Shown one piece after another: positions 45,896 through 54,718 of a DNA stretch of 64,000 nt. The notes beneath the pieces are model-generated. The model was not told where the DNA came from. It did no database searches and saw nothing but the letters and a program-made list of their open reading frames with translations. Origin of the DNA: Asaia bogorensis (lineage in GTDB: Bacteria > Pseudomonadota > Alphaproteobacteria > Reyranellales > Reyranellaceae); assembly GCA_945889625.1 (NCBI GenBank), contig CAMDCE010000006.1, forward strand, positions 1 to 64,000, in the 5' to 3' direction. The position numbers were made by a program, and so were the translations under genes. The number at the start of each line of letters is the position of its first letter. Position 1 is the stretch's first letter.

Positions 45896-45914
45896 TTAAC
45901 TTATTGGTGACATT

Positions 45915-46385
45915 GTGGAAATTGCCGATTTGCTGCCCGGCCCAGACGCTGTTCTGGCCTCAGTGAAGGCGTCCGGCAAGAAGGCTTTGTTGGCTGAGTT
46001 GGCCAGCCGCGCCGCATCTGTGTTCAAACTCGACGAGCGCCGCCTGTTCGACCGCCTGCTTGAGCGCGAGCGGCTGGGTTCGACCGGCATCGGCGGCGGC
46101 ATTGCCATTCCGCACGGCCGGATGAACCCGCTCGCCAAGCCGTGCGGCCTGTTCGCGCGGCTGGCCCACCCGGTCGATTTCGATTCGATCGACGAGCGTC
46201 CCGTGGATATCGTGTTTCTGCTGATGGCGCCCGAGGGTGCTGGCGCCGACCATCTCAAGGCGCTGGCGCGCGTGTCGCGCCTGCTGCGCGATCGTGGCCT
46301 GGTCGACAAATTGCGCGCCACCGAGAGCGCCGACGCGCTCTATGCCTTGCTGGTCGAGCCAATCCAGGCGCAGAGCGCGGCTTAA
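45915..46385 (+). CDS. ptsN: PTS IIA-like nitrogen regulatory protein
   Basis: The GTG start at 45915 gives 156 residues with the typical EIIA-Ntr beginning (EIADLLPGPDAVLASVKASGKKALLAEL). The phosphorylated His is His67 in GIAIPHGRM. DERPVDIVFLLMAPEGAGADHLKALARVSRLLRD is the conserved C-terminal half. It belongs to the phosphotransfer system that links nitrogen and carbon state to potassium transport and other targets. No clear ribosome-binding site precedes the start. Adjacency to rpoN is conserved in proteobacteria. Confidence 0.95.
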   Translation: MEIADLLPGPDAVLASVKASGKKALLAELASRAASVFKLDERRLFDRLLERERLGSTGIGGGIAIPHGRMNPLAKPCGLFARLAHPVDFDSIDERPVDIVFLLMAPEGAGADHLKALARVSRLLRDRGLVDKLRATESADALYALLVEPIQAQSAA

Positions 46386-46399
46386 GTTTCCGCTCCTAC

Positions 46400-46415
46400 G
46401 CGCATTCGAATGCGC
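46400..46415. repeat. 16-bp palindrome between convergent genes
   Basis: GCGCATTCGAATGCGC is perfectly self-complementary and lies between the ptsN stop and the stop of the first DUF1150 gene. It may act as a bidirectional terminator, with TTAGT following on the plus strand and only short T-stretches nearby. Confidence 0.45.
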
Positions 46416-46640
46416 TTAGTGGACGAGTGCCGGGTGGAGATCGTGCTGGCGGATCAGCATCTGGGCGACCTCGATCGAGGGTGCAGCGGCGAGCGGCTTG
46501 CCGTCGGCCGAGAAGATGCCAAAAGCATGCGCGCCATCGGGCAGATCGATCGATTTGACATAGGCAATCTCCTCAGCCCCGAGGCTCAGGAATACGTCAT
46601 CCGTGAAGGGCGTGAGGACGGGAAACTGGCTGTTTTCCAT
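46416..46640 (-). CDS. DUF1150 family protein, copy A
   Basis: The 74-residue cytosolic protein contains FLSLGAEEIAYVKSIDLPDGAHAFGIFSADGKPLAAA and a C-terminal LIRQHDLHPALVH. This is the DUF1150 domain, small proteins of unknown function found next to hsp20 genes in alphaproteobacteria. AGGAGG lies six bases before the ATG. It is a close paralogue of the gene at 46834, differing mostly in the N-terminal ten residues. The intervening 193 bases contain no further gene. Confidence 0.88.
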   Translation of the reverse strand: MENSQFPVLTPFTDDVFLSLGAEEIAYVKSIDLPDGAHAFGIFSADGKPLAAAPSIEVAQMLIRQHDLHPALVH

Positions 46641-46833
46641 GGCTACCTCCTGGGCGTCGACGTGCGCCTAGGCCTTCAAGGTATGTTCGGAGGTCGGCCA
46701 GGACTATTCGGCTTGATGATCTAAGCCGCATCGGCAACAGACTAGGTCGAGCGATCCAAAACGACGTCGAACTCCAAGTGGGTGCTCCATGTGGCCGGCT
46801 CTGCCCGAGGCAAGCCGGCCACCTGACGAAGCT

Positions 46834-47076
46834 CTAATGCACCAGTGCCGGCTGGAGATCGTGCTGGCGGATCAGCGCCTGCGCGATCTCGATTGAGGGC
46901 GCAGCCGCCATCGGCTTGCCGTCGGCCGAGAAGATGCCGATCGCATGTGCACCATCCGGCAGGTTGATCGCCTTGACGTAGGCGATCTGCTCGGCGCCGA
47001 GGCTCAGGAATGCGTCGTCTGCGAGAGGCGTGAAGACGGTCGAGGGGGTCTTCGTAGGGGTCTGGTTGTTTTCCAT
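46834..47076 (-). CDS. DUF1150 family protein, copy B
   Basis: The 80-residue paralogue of copy A contains FLSLGAEQIAYVKAINLPDGAHAIGIFSADGKPMAAA and ends LIRQHDLQPALVH. Ribosome-binding site and start context (AGGAGGTAGCCATGGAAAA) are the same in both copies, so the duplication included the leader. It follows hsp20 by 30 bases and is probably co-expressed with it under heat stress. Function is unknown. Confidence 0.9.
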   Translation of the reverse strand: MENNQTPTKTPSTVFTPLADDAFLSLGAEQIAYVKAINLPDGAHAIGIFSADGKPMAAAPSIEIAQALIRQHDLQPALVH

Positions 47077-47106
47077 GGCTACCTCCTAGGCAGCGTTAAC
47101 GCCGGC

Positions 47107-47571
47107 TCATCGGGAATGGGTGCGGCGAGCAGTGATATCGATCGTGTTGTCGGCACCGGTGTCCCTGCCGGCGTCGATGCGAATGGTGCGAATGCGCGGC
47201 TCGGCCACAGGCCGCATCAGCTCGATTGCCAGCAGGCCGTTGTCGAGACGGGCGCCGGTGACCTCAATGCCGTCGGCCAGCATGAAGGCGCGCTGGAACT
47301 GACGTGCGGCGATGCCGCGATGGAGAAAGACGCGATCGGGTTCGTCGGATTGCTTGCCGCGGACCGTAAGTTGGTTCTCGACCAGTTCGACCACGAGGTC
47401 GTCATTGGTGAACCCGGCCACGGCAAGGGTGATGCGCAGGCCGTTCTCGCCCACCTTCTCGATATTGTAAGGTGGATAGCCCTCGGCATTCTTGGCCAAG
47501 CGGTCGAGCGTACGCTCGAGCTGGTCGAAACCCAGCAGCAAGGGCGAATTGAACATCGATACGCGGCTCAT
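47107..47571 (-). CDS. Small heat-shock protein, Hsp20/alpha-crystallin family
   Basis: The 154-residue product starts at 47571 with GGAGGAGGG upstream and reads SRVSMFNSPLLLGFDQLERTLDRLAKN, the IbpA-type N-terminus. The alpha-crystallin domain (YNIEKVGENGLRITLAVAGFTNDDLVVELVENQLTVRG) is followed by FLHRGIAARQFQRAFMLADGIEV. It holds unfolding proteins in a refoldable state. A sigma-32-like promoter and a possible RNA thermometer precede it. A longer open frame upstream is ignored because it crosses the promoter. Confidence 0.95.
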   Translation of the reverse strand: MSRVSMFNSPLLLGFDQLERTLDRLAKNAEGYPPYNIEKVGENGLRITLAVAGFTNDDLVVELVENQLTVRGKQSDEPDRVFLHRGIAARQFQRAFMLADGIEVTGARLDNGLLAIELMRPVAEPRIRTIRIDAGRDTGADNTIDITARRTHSR

Positions 47572-47600
47572 AAAACCCTCCTCCGTGGAGCGAGTGGCCG
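47572..47600 (-). promoter_or_regulatory. Possible ROSE-like RNA thermometer at the hsp20 ribosome-binding site
   Basis: In the short leader, UCGCUCC (complement of 47587-47593) can pair with the Shine-Dalgarno GGAGGAGGG (complement of 47576-47584), with a bulged G. UCGCU fits the UYGCU core of ROSE elements. The leader of about 54 bases is shorter than classical ROSE elements, so this is tentative. Confidence 0.35.
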
Positions 47601-47631
47601 GGAATCCAATTAGGCCTTCCCTTGAGGGTGA

Positions 47632-47659
47632 ATCTGGGGTGTCCGGTGGGCAGTTCAAG
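47632..47659 (-). promoter_or_regulatory. Sigma-32 (RpoH)-type promoter of hsp20
   Basis: On the minus strand CTTGAAC (47659-47653), 13 bases, then CCCCAGAT (47639-47632) match the heat-shock consensus CTTGAAA-N11-15-CCCCATNT with one mismatch in each box. Transcription would start near 47625, about 54 bases before the hsp20 start. Confidence 0.65.
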
Positions 47660-47756
47660 GGCATCCTGACCCCATCGCCACGGCCTGCCGGGTCGGTTAA
47701 ACTGGCCGAAACCCCCACCGCCTGGGACAAATACTCAGGCCAAAGATCAGAAGAAA

Positions 47757-49511
47757 ATGACGCTGGTCGCCTCCGAGACACGACGGCCCGGTGAGCCTTT
47801 GATGGCCGCTTCCCGCCCGATCCGATCGCTCGCCGTCCGTCCCGCGGCCGCGGAGTCCCAGAGGCTGGGACGCTGGCTGCTGGCCTCGCCGCTCTATTCC
47901 CTGACCCTGGGCACCGGCACGCCGCGCAGCTTCTTCGCCGTGGCGCCGGATCCCTGGCCGGGCGATCCCGCCGTCGGCCAGCGCCTGGTCGCGGGCGAGT
48001 TCACCGCCCACGGGCTGGTCGGCCGGGCGTTGCCCCCGGGGAAAGAGGGGGACGACGATCCGCCGTGGCGGCGCGCCGGCGCCAACTCGCTGTGGCTGGA
48101 ACCGCTCAACGGCTTTGCCTGGCTGCGCGACCTGCGCGATTGCGGCGATCCGGGCGCTGCTGCACTTGCCGTCCGGCTGATCGACGACTGGACGGACCGC
48201 GAATGGCGCTGGTCGCCCTTCACCTGGCGGCGCGACGTGCTGGCCAACCGCATCGTGTCGTGGATCCGCCATTACGACTGGCTGGCGGCGGCGGCCGATC
48301 CGGGCTTCGCCGGCCGCCTGGTGCTTTCGCTTGCCCGCCAGCGCAAGCATCTGAGGCGCGCCGCGCGCACCGGACTTGCCGGCCACGAGGCGGTGTTGGT
48401 CATGAAGGCGATGGTCTTCGCCGACCTTGCCTTCCTGCGCGACGGCAAACGCTTCGAGAAGAGCCTGGAACAGACGCTGTCGCGGCTCGCCAAATTCGTG
48501 AAGCGCTACGTCCTGCACGACGGCGTCGTGGCCGAGCGTGCCCCGCATCTGCAGGTCACTGTCCTGCGTCACCTGCTCGACGTGCGGGCAGCGCTTGCCT
48601 CGGCTGAGCGCCGCGCGCCGGCCGAGCTGATCGCCGCCATCGACCGCCTGGCGCCGATGCTGCGCTTCTTCCGCCACGGCGACGGCGGGCTGGCGCTGTT
48701 CAACGGCACCTGGGAAGGCGACCGCAGCCTGATCGATCTGGTGCTGGCGCGCTCGGCCTCCAACGAAGGCGCGCCCATGTACGCCTTGCCGAGCGGCTTC
48801 CAGCGCCTGGCCGCCGGCACCTCGCTGGTGATCGTCGACGCCGGCAGTCCGCCCGGCCGCGGCATGGACGACATGGCCCACGCCGGCACGCTCAGTTTCG
48901 AGATGAGTGCGGCGCACGAGCGGCTGGTGGTGAATTGCGGCATCTATCCCGGCGCGCCGCGCGAATGGCGGCAGTTCATGCGTTACACCGCCGCCCACTC
49001 GACCGCCGTCGTCGACGACGTCAATTCGAGCGAGATCACCGACCACGGCTCGCTGGAATATCGCGCCGGCAACGTGCTGGTCGATCGCGCGGAAGAGCAA
49101 GGCGCGCAGTGGCTCGACATGAGCCACGACGGCTACCGCTCGCTCTACGGCATCATCCATCGCCGCCGCCTGTGGCTGTCGCCCGACGGCGGCGACCTGC
49201 GCGGCGAGGACATGTTCGCCGGCCACGACGGCCGGCCGATCACCGTGCCCGACCGGCGCTTCATCGTGCGCTTCCACCTCCATCCCACGGTCCAGGCGAC
49301 GCTCGCCCAGAGCGGCCAGGCGGTGCTGATGCGCCTGCCGAGCGGCCGCGGCTGGCGGCTGCGCGCCAGCGGTGCCGGCATTGGCCTCGCCGAAAGCATC
49401 TATCTCGGCGAGGACGGCCGCCAGCGCCGCACCGAACAGATCGTGCTGGTGGGCCAGGTGCCGCTCGAGGGCGCCAACGTGAAGTGGGCGCTGACCCGGA
49501 TGGAAGGCTAG
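47757..49511 (+). CDS. Heparinase II/III-like protein (alginate lyase-type polysaccharide lyase)
   Basis: This 584-residue protein has an (alpha/alpha)-barrel N-terminal half ([46 protein letters not shown]). A beta-sandwich C-terminal half of the heparinase II/III family carries [39 protein letters not shown] and [18 protein letters not shown]. In alphaproteobacteria these proteins are widespread and usually lack export signals, as here, so the true substrate is unclear. The start could also be 47802. The last four bases overlap convergent trpS. Confidence 0.88.
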   Translation: MTLVASETRRPGEPLMAASRPIRSLAVRPAAAESQRLGRWLLASPLYSLTLGTGTPRSFFAVAPDPWPGDPAVGQRLVAGEFTAHGLVGRALPPGKEGDDDPPWRRAGANSLWLEPLNGFAWLRDLRDCGDPGAAALAVRLIDDWTDREWRWSPFTWRRDVLANRIVSWIRHYDWLAAAADPGFAGRLVLSLARQRKHLRRAARTGLAGHEAVLVMKAMVFADLAFLRDGKRFEKSLEQTLSRLAKFVKRYVLHDGVVAERAPHLQVTVLRHLLDVRAALASAERRAPAELIAAIDRLAPMLRFFRHGDGGLALFNGTWEGDRSLIDLVLARSASNEGAPMYALPSGFQRLAAGTSLVIVDAGSPPGRGMDDMAHAGTLSFEMSAAHERLVVNCGIYPGAPREWRQFMRYTAAHSTAVVDDVNSSEITDHGSLEYRAGNVLVDRAEEQGAQWLDMSHDGYRSLYGIIHRRRLWLSPDGGDLRGEDMFAGHDGRPITVPDRRFIVRFHLHPTVQATLAQSGQAVLMRLPSGRGWRLRASGAGIGLAESIYLGEDGRQRRTEQIVLVGQVPLEGANVKWALTRMEG

Positions 49512-50578
49512 GGCTTCAGGAACCCGACAGTCTTGTAGACATCGGCCAGGATCGGCGCGGCCAGCGCCCGGGCGCGCTGGGCGCCGTCGCGCAGGATCGC
49601 GTCGACATGGCCGGGATCCTTCATCAGGCGTTGCATCTCCGCACCGATCGGGCCGAGCTTGGCCACGGCGAGTTCAGTGAGCGCCGATTTGAATTCGGAG
49701 AATTGCTTGCCGGCGAACTCGGCCACGACGTCTTCCTTCTTGCGGTCGGCGAGGGCTGCGTAGATGTCCAGGAGATTGTCGGCATCCGGCCGCTTCTCGG
49801 CGTCGGCCACCGTCTCCGGCATGGGATGCGGATCGGTCTTGGCGCGGCGAATTTTCTGGGCGATGGCGTCGGCATCGTCGGTGAGGTTGAGGCGCGAGTA
49901 GTCCGACGGATCGGACTTGCTCATCTTCTTGGTGCCGTCGCGCAGGCTCATCACACGAGTCGCACTGCCGAAGATCAGCGGTTCGGTGATCGGGAAGAAA
50001 TCGGGCGCGTTGAAGTCGTTGTTGAACTTCTGGGCGATGTCGCGCGTCAGCTCGAGGTGCTGCTTCTGGTCCTCGCCGACCGGCACGTGGGTGGCCTTGT
50101 AGACCAGGATGTCGGCCGCCATCAACGCCGGATAGGCGTAGAGGCCGAGTGAGGCATTCTCGCGATCCTTGCCGGCCTTCTCCTTGAATTGCGTCATGCG
50201 GTTCATCCAGCCGACCCGGGCCACGCAGTTGAACACCCAGGCGAGCTGGGCATGCTCGGGCACCGAGGACTGGTTGAAGACGATCTGCTTCCTGCCATCG
50301 ATCCCGGCGGCGAGGAACGCCGAAGCGATCTCGCGCGTTTGGCTGGCCAGCAGCTTGGGGTCCTGCGGCTGGGTGATGGCGTGCAGGTCGACCACGCAAT
50401 AGAGGCATTCGTAGTCGCCCTGGAGCCGCGCGAAATTGCGGATGGCGCCGAGATAGTTGCCGAGATGGAGATCGCCGGAGGGCTGCACGCCGGAAAGGAT
50501 GCGGCCCTTGAGGCCCTTGGCGGCGTAGGGCGCGAGATGGGTGTTGGGCGCGGCGGCGGCCGTGGTTGCGTCAGGCAT
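49508..50578 (-). CDS. trpS: Tryptophan--tRNA ligase
   Basis: This 356-residue class I synthetase has the HIGH-type motif [13 protein letters not shown] near residue 35, and [11 protein letters not shown] follows. The KMSKS loop is exact ([14 protein letters not shown], near residue 215). It charges tRNA-Trp. In many alphaproteobacteria trpS lies beside murJ; here about 5 kb of transport and hydrolysis genes separate them. Confidence 0.97.
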   Translation of the reverse strand: MPDATTAAAAPNTHLAPYAAKGLKGRILSGVQPSGDLHLGNYLGAIRNFARLQGDYECLYCVVDLHAITQPQDPKLLASQTREIASAFLAAGIDGRKQIVFNQSSVPEHAQLAWVFNCVARVGWMNRMTQFKEKAGKDRENASLGLYAYPALMAADILVYKATHVPVGEDQKQHLELTRDIAQKFNNDFNAPDFFPITEPLIFGSATRVMSLRDGTKKMSKSDPSDYSRLNLTDDADAIAQKIRRAKTDPHPMPETVADAEKRPDADNLLDIYAALADRKKEDVVAEFAGKQFSEFKSALTELAVAKLGPIGAEMQRLMKDPGHVDAILRDGAQRARALAAPILADVYKTVGFLKP

Positions 50579-50828
50579 GGGTGTGGACTCCCGTGAAGGT
50601 GGAAAGCGCGGGGTTTGGACCTCCGCGCACCCCGCCGGTGGAAGGCTGGGGGCGGGCGGGTATCGCCCACCCCGCGGGCAGAATCAAGGCAGGTCGAAGC
50701 GGTCCTCGGCATCCGGTGGCTTTGCCGCAACATCCTGGGCCTGGTGGCGTTGCCCTCCTGAGGAGACGCCGCTGCCGGACCGCACTGCCGGCGGCGCCTC
50801 GTCGTCACCACCGCCTGGAAAGGGACGC

Positions 50829-50963
50829 ATGGCACCCGAACTCACTCCCACCGAGGCCCGCAGCGGCGTCATCAGCGGCCGCGTGATCACCGTACTGATG
50901 GTGTCGACGATCGGTGCGCTCTTTGCGCTATCGTGCGTTTGGTGGTTCGCCTTCCGTACGTGA
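50829..50963 (+). CDS. Small membrane protein, hypothetical
   Basis: The 44-residue product starts at ATG 50829 (AAGGG upstream) and reads APELTPTEARSGVISGRVITVLMVSTIGALFAL. One transmembrane helix covers about residues 19-41. The T-x-x-EAR-x-G-x-x-S-GRV-x-TVL pattern recalls small alphaproteobacterial membrane proteins of unknown role. The rest of the 522-base gap between trpS and the binding protein (50579-51100) shows no other gene I can support. Confidence 0.65.
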   Translation: MAPELTPTEARSGVISGRVITVLMVSTIGALFALSCVWWFAFRT

Positions 50964-51100
50964 TTTCGAGCGTCCCGCGGTCGGCCTGTCATTGACGGCC
51001 GCCGTCCGGCCTGTTCCCATCGGGTCGGGACTTGCACGCATCTTGCAGGATAGCGAGAGCGTCCAGGGGGCTTCGACAATTATTGGATGGGAGGCATCCG

Positions 51101-52888
51101 ATGAACGAACGTGACTTGCGCGGTCTGATCGACCGGGTGAAGGCGGGCGGCATGTCCCGCCGCGCCTTTGTGAAACGTATGGCAGTGGTCGGGCTGACGG
51201 CGCCGATGGCGACCCAGCTGCTGGCCCATGGCGGGGTGGCGATGGCTCAGTCGACGCCGGTCTACAAGCCGACCAAGCGGGGCGGCGGCGGCCTCCTGAA
51301 GGTGATGTGGTGGCAGGGCCCGACCCTGCTCAATCCGCATTTCGCGGTCGGCACCAAGGACCAGGACGGCTCGCGGCTGTTCTACGAACCGCTGGCCGGC
51401 TGGGACGCCGAGGGCAATTTGCGGCCCATTCTGGCCGAGACGATCCCGGGCCGCGAGGACGGCACCCTGGCGGCCGACGGCAAGTCGGTGACCTGGAAGC
51501 TGAAGAAGGGCGTCACCTGGCACGACGGCAAGCCCTTCACCGCCGACGATGTCGTCTTCACCTGGGAGTACTCCCGCAATCCGGCGACGGCGGCGGTCAC
51601 CAGCGGCTCCTACAAGGACGTCGTGGTCGAGAAGATCGATACCCACACCGTGGTGGTGAAATTCCCGCAGCCGACGCCCTATTGGGCCGACGCTTTCGTG
51701 GCCGCCCCCGGCATGATCATTCCCAAGCACCTGTTCGCCGACTTCATCGGCGCGAAGTCGCGCGACGCGCCGAACAACCTCAAGCCGGTCGGCACCGGGC
51801 CCTACATGTTCAAGGATTTCAAGCCAGGCGACATGGTCACCGGCGTGATCAATCCGAACTACCACAAGGAGAACCGGCCGCACTTCGACGCCATCGAGAT
51901 GAAAGGCGGCGGCGACGCCGTCTCAGCGGCACGGGCGGTGCTTCAGACCGGCGAGTTCGACTTCGCCTGGAACATGCAGGTCGAGGACGAAATCCTGCTG
52001 CGCATGGAGAAGGGCGGCAAGGGCCGGGTCATCCTCACCAAGGGCGGCGGCATCGAGCACATCCAGGTCAACAGCACCGATCCCTGGACCGAGGTCGACG
52101 GCGAGCGCTCGAGCCTCAAGACCAAGCATCCGATCTTTACCGATGCCGCGGTTCGTCAGGCGCTGTCGCTGCTGGTCGACAAGGACTCGGTCGAGAAGCA
52201 CATCTATGGCCGCACCGGAGTGGCCACCGCGAACTTCATCAACAACCCGGATCGCTTCCGCTCCAAGACGACGAAGTACGAGTTCAACGTCGACAAGGCC
52301 AACGCCATCCTCGACAAGGCCGGCTGGGCCAAGGGCGCCGACGGCATTCGTGCCAAGGACGGCAAGAAGCTGAAGTTCGTCTACCAGACCTCGATCAACC
52401 AGCCGCGCCAGAAGACACAGGCGATCGTCAAGCAGGCCTGCCAGAAGGCCGGCATCGACATCGAGGTCAAGGCGGTGACGGCGTCGGTGTTCTTCTCGTC
52501 CGACGTTGCCAATCCCGACACCTACACCAAGTTCTACGCAGACCTGCAGATGTACAACAACAACAGCCAGCCCGACCCCGAGCTGTTCCTGCGCCAGTTC
52601 TGTTCGTGGGAGGTGGCGACCAAAGACAACAAATGGCAGGGCCGCAACATCACGCGCCACCAGAGCAAGGAGTACGACGACATCCACAAAGCCGCGCAGG
52701 TCGAGATCGATCCGATCAAGCGCGCGGCGATGCTGATCAAGCTGAACGAGATCGTGATCAACAACTGGATCGTCATCCCTGTCGTGGCCCGGCTCGGCGC
52801 CGCCGCCGCGAAGGAAAAGCTCGTGCTCGAGCTCACGGGTTGGGACAACAACACCTGGGATCTTCCGAACTGGTACAGGGAGACCTGA
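51101..52888 (+). CDS. Peptide/opine-type ABC transporter substrate-binding protein (SBP family 5)
   Basis: The 595-residue product (ATG 51101, GGGAGG upstream) has a Tat signal with SRRAFVKRMAVVG and cleavage after VAMAQ near residue 50. The family-5 domain follows: SVTWKLKKGVTWHDGKPFTADDVVFTWEYSRNP near residue 135, then the typical GTGPYMFKDFKPGDMV. It binds peptides or related solutes in the periplasm. No permease or ATPase genes are adjacent, so it is an orphan that must use components coded elsewhere. Confidence 0.93.
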   Translation: MNERDLRGLIDRVKAGGMSRRAFVKRMAVVGLTAPMATQLLAHGGVAMAQSTPVYKPTKRGGGGLLKVMWWQGPTLLNPHFAVGTKDQDGSRLFYEPLAGWDAEGNLRPILAETIPGREDGTLAADGKSVTWKLKKGVTWHDGKPFTADDVVFTWEYSRNPATAAVTSGSYKDVVVEKIDTHTVVVKFPQPTPYWADAFVAAPGMIIPKHLFADFIGAKSRDAPNNLKPVGTGPYMFKDFKPGDMVTGVINPNYHKENRPHFDAIEMKGGGDAVSAARAVLQTGEFDFAWNMQVEDEILLRMEKGGKGRVILTKGGGIEHIQVNSTDPWTEVDGERSSLKTKHPIFTDAAVRQALSLLVDKDSVEKHIYGRTGVATANFINNPDRFRSKTTKYEFNVDKANAILDKAGWAKGADGIRAKDGKKLKFVYQTSINQPRQKTQAIVKQACQKAGIDIEVKAVTASVFFSSDVANPDTYTKFYADLQMYNNNSQPDPELFLRQFCSWEVATKDNKWQGRNITRHQSKEYDDIHKAAQVEIDPIKRAAMLIKLNEIVINNWIVIPVVARLGAAAAKEKLVLELTGWDNNTWDLPNWYRET

Positions 52889-52916
52889 GGCTCGCGCGAA
52901 GAACGGGAGGGGGCCG

Positions 52917-53237
52917 CTACTTCTGCGGCCCGTAGAACAGCACCCAGACGGCAAAATCCGCGGAGATGTTCTCGAAGCCGTGCGCGACATGCGCGGCGGC
53001 GAAGAGAAGATCGCCTGGGCTCACTGCGGTGACCCGGTCCTCGACGCGGTAGTGACCCGTGCCGCTGGCGACGAAGTACAGCTCATCGCGCTTGTGCGGG
53101 ACCTGCGGCCCGTTGGTGGGCCGCGCGGCGAACCTGACTTCGAGATCACCGTCGACGAACACCTCGGCCGACCTGCCGGGGGTCAAGGGCAGGGCGAGGG
53201 CCGCGCCGAGCGACACGGGCGATGGCGTGCGATTCAT
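52917..53237 (-). CDS. Cupin domain protein
   Basis: The 106-residue single-domain cupin has motif 1 in VPHKRDELYFVASGTGHYRVEDRVTAVSPGDLLFAAAHVAHGFEN, with His48, Glu52 and a later His as likely metal ligands. Such small cupins bind a metal and act as enzymes or sensors. It lies 23 bases after the MFS gene on the same strand and may be co-transcribed. Confidence 0.88.
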   Translation of the reverse strand: MNRTPSPVSLGAALALPLTPGRSAEVFVDGDLEVRFAARPTNGPQVPHKRDELYFVASGTGHYRVEDRVTAVSPGDLLFAAAHVAHGFENISADFAVWVLFYGPQK

Positions 53238-53260
53238 GGTCGTGCCTCCTGGCTATCCTA

Positions 53261-54556
53261 TCAAGCCTGCGGTGCCGGGCCCTCGCGATCCCTGTCGGGA
53301 TGGTGGAACAGCAGGACGACCAGCACCGAGGACAAAGCGAGCGCCGTCATCAGGAGGAAGCCATCGGCGAAGGAGCCGCGCAGGCCCAGCACCCAGCCGG
53401 TGACGGCGGGGGCGAGGAAGCCCGCGATGGCAAAGAAGAAATCCATGATGCCCAGCGCCGTCGCAGCCCGGCTTGGCACGATATCGACATTCACCGCATA
53501 GTAGGCGGCGTTGGCGCCCATGGAGGCTGCGACCGCCACCGTGATGCCGGCGATGGCCACCGTGAGATTGTCGGTGAGCGCCACCGGCACGACCGCCAGG
53601 GCGGCGATGAACTGGCTCCCCGCAATGAGCCAGGAACGGGCGATGCGCAGCCGGCCCGTCGTCTTCAGGAGATGGTCCGACCATCGCCCGAGCCCCCACA
53701 GCACGGCCGCGGCCGAGAGCCAAGGCAGCACCGTGAACAGGCCCACGGTCTGCAGGTTGAGCCCGTACTTGCGCTCGAGATAGCTCGGCAGCCAGGTCAT
53801 GAAGAAGAACAGGAAATAGCCGAAGACGAAGAAGGCCCAATAGTTGGCGAGCAGGGTCCTGTTGGTGAGCAGCGTCCGGAGCACGCCGGGCTCGGGCCAG
53901 GATTTCAGGACGGCATGCGGCGCGGCAGTGACCGAGTCATCGCTGGTGCGGATATGGCTGAGTTCGGCTTTGTTGACGAAGCGGGACTCCGCCGGATCGT
54001 CGCGGAACAGGAAATACCACAGCGGCACCCAGGCAGCGGACAGCACGAACAGGGCCGCGAAGGTGAGACGCCAGTCGAGCCAGCCCAGCAGCTGCGTGAC
54101 GATCGGCCCGCCAATCGCCAGCGCCAGCGGCACGGCGAACAAGGCATTGCCCAACGCGGTCGCCCTCTCGTGCGGCGACAGCCAGTGGCTGACGGCGCCG
54201 GTGAGGGCGGGGAAATTGGGACCCTCCGAGACGCCCAGCAGGACGCGCGCCGCGTAGAGGACGGCGAAACCGCTGGCGAGTGCGGTCGATCCGATCGACA
54301 GGCTCCACAGGATGGCGGCGACTGTGAGCACCACGCGTGCGCCATAACGGTCCACGGCGAAGCCGCCGATCAGGGTGGTGATGGCGTAGCCCAGACCGAA
54401 CGCGCCCAGAATGGTGCCGGTGTCCGCCGGCGACAGGCCGAGGTCACGCTGCATCGCGGGGATGGCGTAGGAAATGGCCGCCCGGTCGATGTAGTTCACG
54501 ACGGTGATGGCGAACAACAGGAAGACGATGAACCACCGGTACCTGGTGCGCATCAT
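53261..54556 (-). CDS. MFS transporter, anion:cation symporter (ACS) type
   Basis: This 431-residue carrier has twelve predicted helices. The first reads YRWFIVFLLFAITVVNYIDRAAISYAIPAMQRDLGLSPADTG, the ACS (GudP/ExuT/phthalate-type) signature, and VSEGPNFPALTGAVSHWLSPHERATALG is the conserved TM4-TM5 loop. Substrates in this group are organic acids such as hexuronates, tartrate or aromatic acids. It is divergent from the M14 deacylase gene across 162 bases, which probably contain both promoters. Confidence 0.93.
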   Translation of the reverse strand: MMRTRYRWFIVFLLFAITVVNYIDRAAISYAIPAMQRDLGLSPADTGTILGAFGLGYAITTLIGGFAVDRYGARVVLTVAAILWSLSIGSTALASGFAVLYAARVLLGVSEGPNFPALTGAVSHWLSPHERATALGNALFAVPLALAIGGPIVTQLLGWLDWRLTFAALFVLSAAWVPLWYFLFRDDPAESRFVNKAELSHIRTSDDSVTAAPHAVLKSWPEPGVLRTLLTNRTLLANYWAFFVFGYFLFFFMTWLPSYLERKYGLNLQTVGLFTVLPWLSAAAVLWGLGRWSDHLLKTTGRLRIARSWLIAGSQFIAALAVVPVALTDNLTVAIAGITVAVAASMGANAAYYAVNVDIVPSRAATALGIMDFFFAIAGFLAPAVTGWVLGLRGSFADGFLLMTALALSSVLVVLLFHHPDRDREGPAPQA

Positions 54557-54718
54557 TCATTTCTCCCTAACGATTCCCTTTGCCCGCTCCGACCTTCCCA
54601 CGACGACAGGAACTTAACGATACCTTTTCCCCCGTCCGCGACTGACGCCATTGGTGATGTGGCTTTGCGCATAGTAGCTTGCGCCGCAGTTGCTTCCGCT
54701 TTCTGACGGTCCTCGCCC

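Noticed and set aside
50684..51079. Minus-strand open frame upstream of the binding-protein gene
   Set aside because: It is antisense to the small membrane protein gene, has no recognised motif and no ribosome-binding site.
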